A DNA stretch of 8,558 nucleotides from NCBI GenBank assembly GCA_021815655.1, contig JAKAGJ010000055.1, forward strand, positions 1 to 8,558. The letters run 5' to 3'. The stretch is from Deltaproteobacteria bacterium (lineage in GTDB: Bacteria; Desulfobacterota; Desulfarculia; Desulfarculales; Desulfarculaceae). This document shows positions 1 through 5,531 of the stretch, one piece after another (position 1 is the first letter of the stretch; each line of letters starts with the position of its first letter). The notes under the pieces are model-generated. The model saw only the letters and a program-made list of their open reading frames with translations, had not been told where the DNA came from and did no database searches. Made by a program: the position numbers and the translations under genes.

Positions 1-104
1 CGGCCGCCGGGCCCAAGGACATCGTGGACAGCATCGTGGAGGCCGGGCATGCCGCCCTGGAGGCCTCCAACTATCTGGCCGCCGACGGCGGCGCGGCGGT
101 CTAG
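1..104 (+). CDS. HdrA/QmoA-like FAD iron-sulfur protein, C-terminal end (5' partial)
   Basis: Only the last 33 codons are present, read from base 3 to the TAG at 102-104. The visible peptide contains GPKDIVDSIVEAGHAALEA. This matches the end of the flavin domain of HdrA-family proteins, where a G-P-K/M-D-I segment and an Ala-rich helix follow the last FAD-contacting strand. The downstream HdrA has the equivalent segment (CQAPMDIGESCAAASAAA) but then continues into two ferredoxin clusters. This protein stops about 20 residues after the motif, so it lacks that C-terminal ferredoxin domain, as in QmoA-type subunits. The stop lies 10 nt before the next ATG, and the TAG overlaps the next gene's ribosome binding site (AGGAGGT, 103-109), so the two are co-transcribed. 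Family assignment is good; whether it is HdrA-like or QmoA-like cannot be told from the tail. Confidence 0.72.
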   Translation, partial: AAGPKDIVDSIVEAGHAALEASNYLAADGGAAV

Positions 105-114
105 GAGGTCGGGC

Positions 115-1998
115 ATGGGCCAGCAAACAACCAACACCGGCGAGCCCCGGGTGGGCGTGTACATCTGCCACTGCGGCGGCAACATCTCCGACCACGTGGA
201 CGTTGAGCGCCTGGAGGAACTGGCCGGCCGCCTGCCCGGCGTGGCCGTGGCCCGCCGCAACAGCTTCATGTGCTCCGACCCCGGCCAGGAGCTGATCGTG
301 CGGGACATCCAGGAGGGGCGCGTGGACCGCGTGGTGGTGGCCTCCTGCGCCCCGGCCCTGCACGAGACCACCTTCCGGGGGGCCATGGCCCGGGCGGGGA
401 TCAACCCCTACCTGTACGAGCACGCCAACATCCGCGAGCAGGTGAGCTGGGTGCATCACGGCCCCGGCGCCACGGACAAGGCCGGCCGCCTGGTGGCCGC
501 GGCGGTGGCCAAGGCCAGCCTGCTGTCGCCCCTGGAGCCCATCAGGGTGGAGGCCCTGGCCCACGCCACGGTGGTGGGTGGAGGCCCGGCCGGGCTCAAG
601 GCCGCCCTGGACCTGGCCCGGCGCGGCATCCGGGTCACCTTGGTGGAAAGGAGCCCCTTCCTGGGGGGGCACGCCGCCGGCCTGCACCGCCTGTTCCCCA
701 GCGGCGAGGAGGCGGCCACGGTGCTGGGCGGCCTGGCGCAAGAGGTCCTGGCCCACGACCGCGTGGAGGTGCTCACCTGCGCCCAGGTGACCCAGGCCCA
801 GGGCTACGTGGGCAATTTCACCCTGGCCATTACCCGCCGGCCCCCAAGCGATGAGCGCGAACTGGAGCTTTTGGCGCGCGCCCAAGGCCAGGGCGGTGCC
901 GGACGCTGGCTGCCCCTGGCCGGCTACTGGCCCCAGGAAGCGCCCCAGGAGGAGGAAACCCGCGAGCTGAAGACTGGCGCCGTGGTGATGGCCACCGGCT
1001 TCACCCCCCACCGGCCCGATCAGGGCCAGTACGGCCATGGCCAACTGCCCCAGGTCATCACCCTGCCCGAACTCATCCAGGTGTTGTCCCAGCCGGGCGA
1101 CGGCGGCCCCCTGGTGGTGGGCGGCAAGACCATCAACAGCCTGGCCCTGATCCACTGCGTGGGCAGCCGCGAGATACCCGGCGTGCACGAGCCGCCCGAC
1201 GGCCGTCCCCTCAACGAATACTGCTCGCGGGTCTGCTGCACCGCCGCCCTACGCGCGGCCCTGGAGATCAAGGAGCGCTTCCCCGACACGGAGATATATG
1301 ACCTCTACCGGGACATACGCACCTATGGCCGCGGCCACGAGGACTACTACCTGGAGGCCTCGCGCCGGGGGGTGCTGTTCCTGCGCTTCGCCGCCGAGGC
1401 CCCGCCGCGGCTGAGCGGCCAGGACGGGCGGGTGGCCATCACGGTGGCGGACACCCTCCTGGCCGGGGAGGAGTTGGAGCTGGAGGCCGATCTGGTGGTG
1501 CTGGCGGTGGGCCTGGAACCCGGGCCGGCCTCGGAATTGGCCGAGATGCTCAAGCTCTCCACGGGTGCCGACCGCTTCCTGCTGGAGGTGCACCCCAAGC
1601 TGCGCCCCGTGGAGCCGGCGGTGGCCGGGGTCTACCTGGCCGGCTCCTGCCAGGCGCCCATGGACATCGGCGAGAGCTGCGCCGCCGCCTCGGCCGCCGC
1701 GGTCAAGGCCGGCGGCCTCTTGAGCCGGGGCTACGTGGAGCTGGCGCCCTTCGTGGCCCAGGTCCAGGCGTCGGCCTGCGACGGCTGCGGGGCCTGCCTG
1801 GAGGCCTGCCTGCGCGAGGGGGCCATAAGCCTGAACGCCGGCCAGGCCCAGGTCAATCCGGCCCTGTGCCTGGGCTGCGGGGTCTGCGCCGCCGCCTGTC
1901 CCCAGGGGGCCATCCAGGTGGCGGGCTGGACCCTGCCCCAGTACCAGGCCATGGTGCGGGCCATCACCCAAGCGGCCGGCGGGGAGGAAGCGGCATGA
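115..1998 (+). CDS. hdrA: CoB-CoM heterodisulfide reductase-like subunit A (HdrA), FAD and multi-[4Fe-4S] protein
   Basis: 627 residues. The ATG at 115 is chosen over an in-frame ATG at 49 because AGGAGGT (103-109) sits just upstream and the HdrA family N-terminus starts here. In order: an N-terminal HdrA domain with the signature ICHCGGNI (C18, C20) and further conserved cysteines C53 and C78; an FAD-binding Rossmann fold with GGGPAG (155-160) and an acidic residue, E178, ending the second strand; the HdrA cluster ligands C348 and CSRVCC (C370, C374, C375) inserted in the flavin domain; and two C-terminal ferredoxin motifs, C555/558/561/565 and C585/588/591/595. The first ferredoxin motif ends in Cys-Leu rather than the usual Cys-Pro. 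In the family HdrA is the flavin hub that splits or collects electrons between ferredoxin-like and thiol/disulfide partners, in the cytoplasm. Here it is paired with a second HdrA-like protein upstream, an HdrCB fusion downstream, and sulfur carriers. Partner and electron direction are inferred. Confidence 0.93.
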   Translation: MGQQTTNTGEPRVGVYICHCGGNISDHVDVERLEELAGRLPGVAVARRNSFMCSDPGQELIVRDIQEGRVDRVVVASCAPALHETTFRGAMARAGINPYLYEHANIREQVSWVHHGPGATDKAGRLVAAAVAKASLLSPLEPIRVEALAHATVVGGGPAGLKAALDLARRGIRVTLVERSPFLGGHAAGLHRLFPSGEEAATVLGGLAQEVLAHDRVEVLTCAQVTQAQGYVGNFTLAITRRPPSDERELELLARAQGQGGAGRWLPLAGYWPQEAPQEEETRELKTGAVVMATGFTPHRPDQGQYGHGQLPQVITLPELIQVLSQPGDGGPLVVGGKTINSLALIHCVGSREIPGVHEPPDGRPLNEYCSRVCCTAALRAALEIKERFPDTEIYDLYRDIRTYGRGHEDYYLEASRRGVLFLRFAAEAPPRLSGQDGRVAITVADTLLAGEELELEADLVVLAVGLEPGPASELAEMLKLSTGADRFLLEVHPKLRPVEPAVAGVYLAGSCQAPMDIGESCAAASAAAVKAGGLLSRGYVELAPFVAQVQASACDGCGACLEACLREGAISLNAGQAQVNPALCLGCGVCAAACPQGAIQVAGWTLPQYQAMVRAITQAAGGEEAA

Positions 1999-2300
1999 GC
2001 GTCACGGACAAGGAAATCATGGGGCGGCTGCGCCAGGAGCGCTCCGCCCAGGTGGCGGCGGCCAAGGAGCGCATCAAGCGCCAGGCCGCCGACCTGAAGC
2101 TCATCCGCCAGCACCTGGGCTCAGGCCCGGCCACGGTACCCCAGATCGCCGGGGCCACCGGCCTGAACCCGGCCCAGGTGCTGTGGTACCTGGCGGCCAT
2201 GCGCAAGTATGGCCAGGCCAGCGAGGGCGACAAGCAGGGAGGCTATTTCACCTATGCCTTGGCCGCGGACACCCCCGCCGCGGACGGGGAGCCATCCTAG
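1995..2300 (+). CDS. small winged-helix-like protein within the hdr operon
   Basis: 101 residues. The ATG at 1995 overlaps the hdrA stop (ATGA), and GGAGG at 1983-1987 is inside the hdrA 3' end, so translation is probably coupled. Residues 5-40 form a charged, Ala/Lys/Arg-rich helix (possible coiled coil). Residues 44-90 look like a small winged helix: the stretch VPQIAGATGLNPAQVLWYL resembles a helix-turn-helix, followed by a basic MRKYG turn and a Tyr/Phe-rich hairpin (GGYFTYAL) as the wing. There are no cysteines, so it binds no cluster. Such a protein buried between redox genes could be an autoregulator, or it could use the fold for protein contacts with HdrA. I do not recognise a named family with certainty. 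Confidence 0.8.
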   Translation: MSVTDKEIMGRLRQERSAQVAAAKERIKRQAADLKLIRQHLGSGPATVPQIAGATGLNPAQVLWYLAAMRKYGQASEGDKQGGYFTYALAADTPAADGEPS

Positions 2301-2337
2301 CCACCGGGGGCATATCCATTCAGAAAGGAAGACCACC

Positions 2338-2709
2338 ATGAGCGAGAAGAAGGAAAAGATACTCTACATCGACACCTGCGCCGGCGAGAACCCCGAGAAG
2401 GCCAGCCTGCCCTTCGTCCTGGCCAACGCCGCCCTGGCCATGGAGGTTGACGCCGTGGTGGTCCTGCAGGGCACCGGCGTGTACCTGGCCAAGAAGGGCT
2501 ACCTGGACAACGTGTTTGCCGCCGGCCTGCCGCCCCTCAAGGACCTGGTCGCCAGTTTTCTGGAGCAGGGCGGCAAGCTGATGGTCTGCGTGCCCTGCAT
2601 CAAGGAGCGCAGGATCGAGGAGGCGGACCTCATCCCCGGAGCCGAGCCCACGGCCGGGGGCAAGCTGACCATGGAGATACTCTCGGCCAACGCCAGCCTG
2701 GTTTACTAG
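2338..2709 (+). CDS. DsrE-family sulfur-carrier protein with CxPC motif
   Basis: 123 residues. The ATG at 2338 is preceded by AAAGGAAG (2323-2330). An in-frame ATG further upstream would overlap the previous gene and has no such site. The fold is that of the DsrE/TusD family: a first beta strand (KILYIDTC, C14), a helix with LANAALAMEVDAVVVLQGTG, a YLAKKGY helix, and an LPPLKDLVASFLEQGGKLMV segment leading to C84-V-P-C87, then IKER. In DsrE/TusD proteins a cysteine at the end of the fourth strand carries persulfide sulfur, and C84/C87 sit at that place. Two cysteines could switch between a persulfide and a disulfide. It is cytoplasmic (no signal peptide). Its position between HdrA and HdrCB, with TusA in the same operon, points to sulfur hand-over to the Hdr complex; this last step is inferred. 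Confidence 0.88.
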   Translation: MSEKKEKILYIDTCAGENPEKASLPFVLANAALAMEVDAVVVLQGTGVYLAKKGYLDNVFAAGLPPLKDLVASFLEQGGKLMVCVPCIKERRIEEADLIPGAEPTAGGKLTMEILSANASLVY

Positions 2710-2732
2710 AGCCCCGGAGGAAGGAGCCCGCC

Positions 2733-3875
2733 ATGGCCCAGACGCCGTTCATAGAGGTCAACCAGGCCATCCGGGATAGCGGGGGCCACGACCTCAATGC
2801 CTGCATGCAGTGCGGCCTGTGCTCCGCGCTTTGCCCCTGGCGCGAGGTCGAGGGCCAGTTCCTGCCCCGCCTCATGATCCGCCAGGGTCAGCTGGGCCTG
2901 GAGGGCTATGAGTCGGACGAAGTTCTTTTCGGCTGCACCACCTGCAACAAGTGCGTGCTCAATTGCCCCCGGGGCGTGGACATCATCGGGGTGATGCGGG
3001 CCATGCGCTCCCTTATCACCCAGGCCGGCGGCGTGCCCGAAACCTTGAAGGCGGTGCTGGGATCGGTCCACGCCAACGGCAATCCCTGGTCCGAGCCGCG
3101 TGAAAAGCGCGATCAGTGGACCCAGGGCCTGGAGGTGCCGCGGTTCGGCCCGGACAAGGAGTACCTGCTCTTCGTCTGCTGCACCTCCTGCTATGACCAG
3201 CGCAGCCAGCGCATCGCCCGCTCCCTGGTTGAGCTGCTCAACCGGGCCCAAGTCTCCTACGGGGTGCTGGGGCCGGAGCAGAGCTGCTGTGGCGAGAGCG
3301 TGCGCAAGATCGGCGATGAAGGGCTTTTCCAGAAGCTGGCCGGGTCCAACGTGGAGCTTTTCAACCGCCTGGGGGTCAAGAAGATAATAGTGAACTCTCC
3401 CCATTGCCTGAAGACCTTCCGCGACGAGTATCCCGAATTGGGTGGGGAGTACGAGGTCGTCCACGCCAGCCAGTTCCTGGCCGGCCTGGCCGAGCAGGGG
3501 CGGCTGCCGCTGCGGGGCGGACTGCAAGCCAAGGTGGCCTTCCACGATCCCTGTTACCTGGGGCGCCACAGCGGGGTCTATGAGCAGCCTCGCAAGGCCC
3601 TGGAGGCCTGCGGCGCGCGGGTGGTGGAGATGGACCGCGCGCGGGAGCTTTCCCTGTGCTGCGGGGGCGGCGGTGGTGGCCTGTGGATGGAAACCCCGGC
3701 CGAGAAGCGCTTCAGCCTGCTCAGGGTGCGGGAAGCGGCCGCCAGCGGGGCCCAGGTGCTGGCCACGGCTTGCCCCTATTGCATCTCCCTGTTGGAAGAC
3801 AGCCGCAAGACCGCCGGCCTGGATGATATCAAGGTCCTGGACCTATGCGAGCTTCTGGCCCAGGACCTGGCTTGA
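2733..3875 (+). CDS. HdrD-like (fused HdrC-HdrB) iron-sulfur protein with two CCG domains
   Basis: 380 residues, close to the length of HdrD. The ATG at 2733 follows GGAGGAAGG (2716-2724). The N-terminal HdrC-like part carries two [4Fe-4S] ferredoxin motifs, C24/27/30/34 and C68/71/74/78. The HdrB-like part has two CCG (DUF224) domains. The first has CCTSC (149-153), CCG at 185-187 and SPHC (222-225). The second has C274, CCG at 309-311 followed by a glycine run, and CPYC (347-350). In HdrB these cysteines hold a pair of non-cubane [4Fe-4S] clusters that reduce or form a disulfide. Here the second domain is complete, while the first has Ser222 in place of the first Cys of CxxC, a substitution seen in some CCG proteins. 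It probably takes electrons from the HdrA proteins and acts on a thiol, persulfide or disulfide held by the neighbouring sulfur carriers. Substrate is inferred. Confidence 0.92.
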   Translation: MAQTPFIEVNQAIRDSGGHDLNACMQCGLCSALCPWREVEGQFLPRLMIRQGQLGLEGYESDEVLFGCTTCNKCVLNCPRGVDIIGVMRAMRSLITQAGGVPETLKAVLGSVHANGNPWSEPREKRDQWTQGLEVPRFGPDKEYLLFVCCTSCYDQRSQRIARSLVELLNRAQVSYGVLGPEQSCCGESVRKIGDEGLFQKLAGSNVELFNRLGVKKIIVNSPHCLKTFRDEYPELGGEYEVVHASQFLAGLAEQGRLPLRGGLQAKVAFHDPCYLGRHSGVYEQPRKALEACGARVVEMDRARELSLCCGGGGGGLWMETPAEKRFSLLRVREAAASGAQVLATACPYCISLLEDSRKTAGLDDIKVLDLCELLAQDLA

Positions 3876-3932
3876 ACCCTCTGGCGTGGTCGGGGTCTCC
3901 CGCGAACCCCAGCCCCAAGCAAAGGAACGAAG

Positions 3933-4238
3933 ATGTCTGACAAACTTGGCATCCTGGTGACCTCAGACCAGCACCTGGACCACCTCATCGGCATCTGCCG
4001 GGCGGCCACCGCCGCCGGCAAGGAGGTGTCGGTCTTTTTGACCAACCGGGGGGTGCTGCTCACCCAGGACCCCCGCTTCAAGCAACTGGAGGGCCAGGGA
4101 CACATCAGCCTGTGCAATGTCAACTTCGAGTACTTCAAATTGAGCAAGCCGGTGCCCCTGGTGGCGGAGAAGGACTTCGCCACCCAGATGCGCCACGCCG
4201 AGATGATCGAGGACTGCCACCGCTACCTGGTCCTCTAG
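3933..4238 (+). CDS. DsrE/DsrF-like small sulfur-relay protein
   Basis: 101 residues. The ATG at 3933 is preceded by AAAGGA (3921-3926). The start (LGILVTSDQHLDHLIGICRA) and the following EVSVFLTNRGV strand read as the first beta-alpha-beta unit of the DsrE/F fold, and LLTQDPRF follows. Cysteines are C22 in the first helix, C61 (SLCNVNF) in the middle where DsrE-type proteins often place their reactive cysteine, and C95 near the C-terminus in EDCHRYLVL. No signal peptide or membrane segment is present. It is 57 nt downstream of the HdrCB gene and 28 nt upstream of the next DsrE-fold gene, so it is almost certainly in the same transcript. DsrE, DsrF and DsrH normally assemble into a hexamer; this could be one subunit type. 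The exact subfamily is not certain. Confidence 0.82.
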   Translation: MSDKLGILVTSDQHLDHLIGICRAATAAGKEVSVFLTNRGVLLTQDPRFKQLEGQGHISLCNVNFEYFKLSKPVPLVAEKDFATQMRHAEMIEDCHRYLVL

Positions 4239-4266
4239 GACCGGGCTGGCCAGGAAAGGCTCACCC

Positions 4267-4578
4267 ATGCAGGGCGTGCAAAAGATAGCCATGGTCATTA
4301 ACCAGTCCCGCGACTGCTGGGAAGGGACGCGCTCGGCCCTGGGCCTGGGGGTGGAGAACCTCTGGGCGGGCTGTTTCTACATCGACTGCGCCATCGAGCT
4401 CATCCCCGGCAAAAGCGAGGAGGAGTTTCAGGAGAACCTGGAGATGCTGGAGGAATTGGAGGCCGAGATGTACACCAACGTGCCGGCCAACAGCCAGCGT
4501 TTTCCCCTGATAAAGTATCTGCCCCTGGAGGAGATGCCCCAGAAGCTGGCCGCCTTCCAGTTGGTGGTGCCATTTTAA
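4267..4578 (+). CDS. DsrE-fold small protein (third in the operon)
   Basis: 103 residues. AGGAAAGG (4252-4259) precedes the ATG at 4267. It opens with a hydrophobic strand (KIAMVINQSRDC, C17), then an Ala/Gly helix (GTRSALGLGVENLWAGC, C36) and a second strand ending FYIDCAIEL (C41), the alpha/beta pattern of the DsrE/TusC group. The middle (residues 48-70) is a Glu-rich helix, and the C-terminus ends in a strand, FQLVVPF. Cys17, Cys36 and Cys41 are all in the N-terminal half and there is no cysteine at the usual DsrE position, so its role may be structural in a DsrEFH-like assembly rather than as a persulfide carrier. That interpretation is inferred. It sits between the second DsrE-like gene and the mini DsrH-like gene. 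Confidence 0.75.
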   Translation: MQGVQKIAMVINQSRDCWEGTRSALGLGVENLWAGCFYIDCAIELIPGKSEEEFQENLEMLEELEAEMYTNVPANSQRFPLIKYLPLEEMPQKLAAFQLVVPF

Positions 4579-4580
4579 GC

Positions 4581-4595
4581 CCGGGGGCGCCCCGG
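4581..4595 (+). other. short GC hairpin upstream of the mini DsrH-like gene
   Basis: CCGGGG (4581-4586), loop GCG, CCCCGG (4590-4595) form a perfect 6-bp stem 2 nt after the upstream stop codon and 3 nt before the ribosome binding site of the next gene. There is no T-tract, so it is not a classical terminator. It might protect the upstream message end or tune translation of the following small gene. In such GC-rich DNA chance is also possible. Confidence 0.35.
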
Positions 4596-4609
4596 AGCGG
4601 AGACGAGCC

Positions 4610-4780
4610 ATGACCTGTCTGCAAGTCGTCAAGACGCCCCCGGAGGGCTCGGCCCTCTTTCTGCTGGAGGCCCTGGGCCGAGACCAGCAGGTGACCCGCT
4701 TCAACCTCTACCAGGACCGCGACTACGCCAAGCTGGTGGAACTGATCTTCAGCCACGAGGTGGTGCAAAGCTGGTGGTAG
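4610..4780 (+). CDS. mini DsrH/TusB-like protein (56 residues)
   Basis: This ORF runs from ATG 4610 to TAG 4778-4780 and has a good ribosome binding site, GGAG at 4599-4602, 7 nt before the start. The protein begins MTCLQVVKTPPEGSALF, similar to the first strand and helix start of DsrH/TusB (in E. coli TusB, LHTLHRSPW). It ends DYAKLVELIFSHEVVQSWW, which matches the TusB/DsrH ending where a D-Y/F-x-x-F/L-V-x-L segment, a His and a terminal Trp are conserved. Family members are about 95-100 residues; here roughly 40 residues of the middle are missing, including the usual DsrH cysteine region. The only cysteine is C3. It lies between a DsrE-fold gene and tusA, exactly where a DsrH partner is expected. 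Whether it is a functional minimal subunit or an internal-deletion remnant is open. Confidence 0.7.
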   Translation: MTCLQVVKTPPEGSALFLLEALGRDQQVTRFNLYQDRDYAKLVELIFSHEVVQSWW

Positions 4781-4829
4781 GACGCCAGCTTTCCCTACCC
4801 TACTTCCCCAATCGCAAGGAGCCAGTTTA

Positions 4830-5066
4830 ATGCCGCAGTGGAGCGCCGACAAGATTCTGGATGCCAAGGGGCTGAGCTGCCCCATGCCCATCCTCAAGAC
4901 CAAGAAGAGCATGAACGACATGCAGGCCGGCCAGATACTGGAGTTGCAGGCCACCGACCCGGGCACCAAGAACGACCTGCCCGCCTTCCTGGGCCGCGGC
5001 GGGCACCAGCTCCTGGGCGAGGAGCAGCACCAGGGCTACGTCAGCTATTTCGTGCAAAAGGGCTGA
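4830..5066 (+). CDS. tusA: TusA-family sulfur carrier protein
   Basis: 78 residues, the usual TusA length. AAGGAG (4816-4821) precedes the ATG at 4830. The N-terminal half has the TusA hallmark, LDAKGLSCPMPILKTKK, with the persulfide-carrying Cys17 in CPxP. The rest (GQILELQATDPGTKNDLPAF, then a Gly-rich turn and GYVSYFVQKG) completes the beta-alpha-beta-alpha-beta-beta two-layer fold. TusA accepts sulfur from cysteine desulfurases or rhodaneses and passes it to DsrE-type proteins; members next to dsr or hdr genes serve energy metabolism rather than tRNA thiolation. As the last gene of a run containing three DsrE-fold proteins, a DsrH-like protein and Hdr subunits, it is the likely sulfur entry or exit point of the system. 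The direction of flow is not visible. Confidence 0.95.
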   Translation: MPQWSADKILDAKGLSCPMPILKTKKSMNDMQAGQILELQATDPGTKNDLPAFLGRGGHQLLGEEQHQGYVSYFVQKG

Positions 5067-5077
5067 GCCAGGGCGGC

Positions 5078-5106
5078 CGGGACGGCCCCACCCAGGGGCC
5101 GTCCCG
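5078..5106. terminator. GC-rich hairpin at the convergent junction, probable shared terminator
   Basis: GGGACGGCCCC (5079-5089) and GGGGCCGTCCC (5095-5105) are exact inverted repeats around a 5-nt loop. The C5078-G5106 pair makes a 12-bp stem, and a one-base bulge would allow three further pairs. It begins 12 nt after the tusA stop and lies between tusA (+) and the FdhE-like gene (-). The position and strength suit a terminator serving both strands, but there is no T-tract on either side, so a purely intrinsic mechanism is uncertain. Confidence 0.55.
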
Positions 5107-5174
5107 CCGGCTGGCGCCTTCATCCCGCCGGCGGGGCGTGGCCGCCACGGCCCAGCCCGCGCGGCGCGAAGGCG

Positions 5175-5516
5175 CTAATCCACCCGCTTCCAGGGGGTCC
5201 AGGCCGCTGGCGCCAGCCCTCTTTCCTGGGCCAGCCAGTCCAGATGCGCCAACCCCAGGGCCGCCACCTCCCAGGCCGGCGGCGCGTCCAGACCCCGGAC
5301 GTCCAGGGTGACCACGTATTTGCCGCATTGCCGGCACAAATCCACGCGCTCGCGCTCGCGCCCCTCGGCGAAAAAGAACTCCAGCTTGTCCTGATCTTCA
5401 TTGCCGCAAACCGGGCAAATCGTGCGTGCGAAGCGCCAGTGGTGGGCGCACAGGGAGCAGCGCAGCCAGCGCTGGCCGCCCTCGCCCGAGGCTCCCGCGG
5501 TCACAATCCTGGCCAA
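5175..5516 (-). CDS. stand-alone FdhE C-terminal zinc-ribbon domain protein
   Basis: 113 residues from the TTG at 5516, with AGGGAG about 11 nt upstream. A GTG at 5504 is an alternative start. It contains three CxxC knuckles: C20/C23 in RWLRCSLCAHHWRFAR, C34/C37 in CPVCGNED, and C61/C64 in LCRQCGKYV. This is the pattern of the C-terminal half of FdhE (in E. coli, RYLHCNLCETEW, then CxxC, then CGDCGTYLK), followed by the helical tail (LGLAHLDWLAQERG). FdhE is about 300 residues and helps mature formate dehydrogenase; here the N-terminal two-thirds and the first CPxCG knuckle are absent. The gene starts right after the TAG of the upstream gene and in the same frame. Either it is a small metal-binding protein built from this domain or the surviving end of a broken fdhE. 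Formate dehydrogenase genes are not visible nearby. Confidence 0.75.
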   Translation of the reverse strand: MARIVTAGASGEGGQRWLRCSLCAHHWRFARTICPVCGNEDQDKLEFFFAEGRERERVDLCRQCGKYVVTLDVRGLDAPPAWEVAALGLAHLDWLAQERGLAPAAWTPWKRVD

Positions 5517-5531
5517 GAGGCTGGAGGCTCC

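Noticed and set aside
49..114. Earlier ATG start for hdrA at position 49
   Set aside because: It would overlap the end of the upstream gene and add a Pro/Arg-rich extension; the ATG at 115 has a proper AGGAGGT and matches the family N-terminus.
1249..1971. A 240-codon open frame on the - strand inside hdrA
   Set aside because: hdrA has its full set of conserved motifs on the + strand; the reverse frame has no domain signature.
3893..3912. Possible hairpin in the gap after the HdrCB gene
   Set aside because: Only about 5 base pairs with a long loop and no T-tract; too weak to call in GC-rich DNA.
1..5066. Assigning the cluster to the YTD (YedE-TusA-DsrE) set linked with sulfur disproportionation
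   Set aside because: TusA and DsrE-family genes are present, but no YedE-like membrane protein is visible, so the match is not supported within this window.
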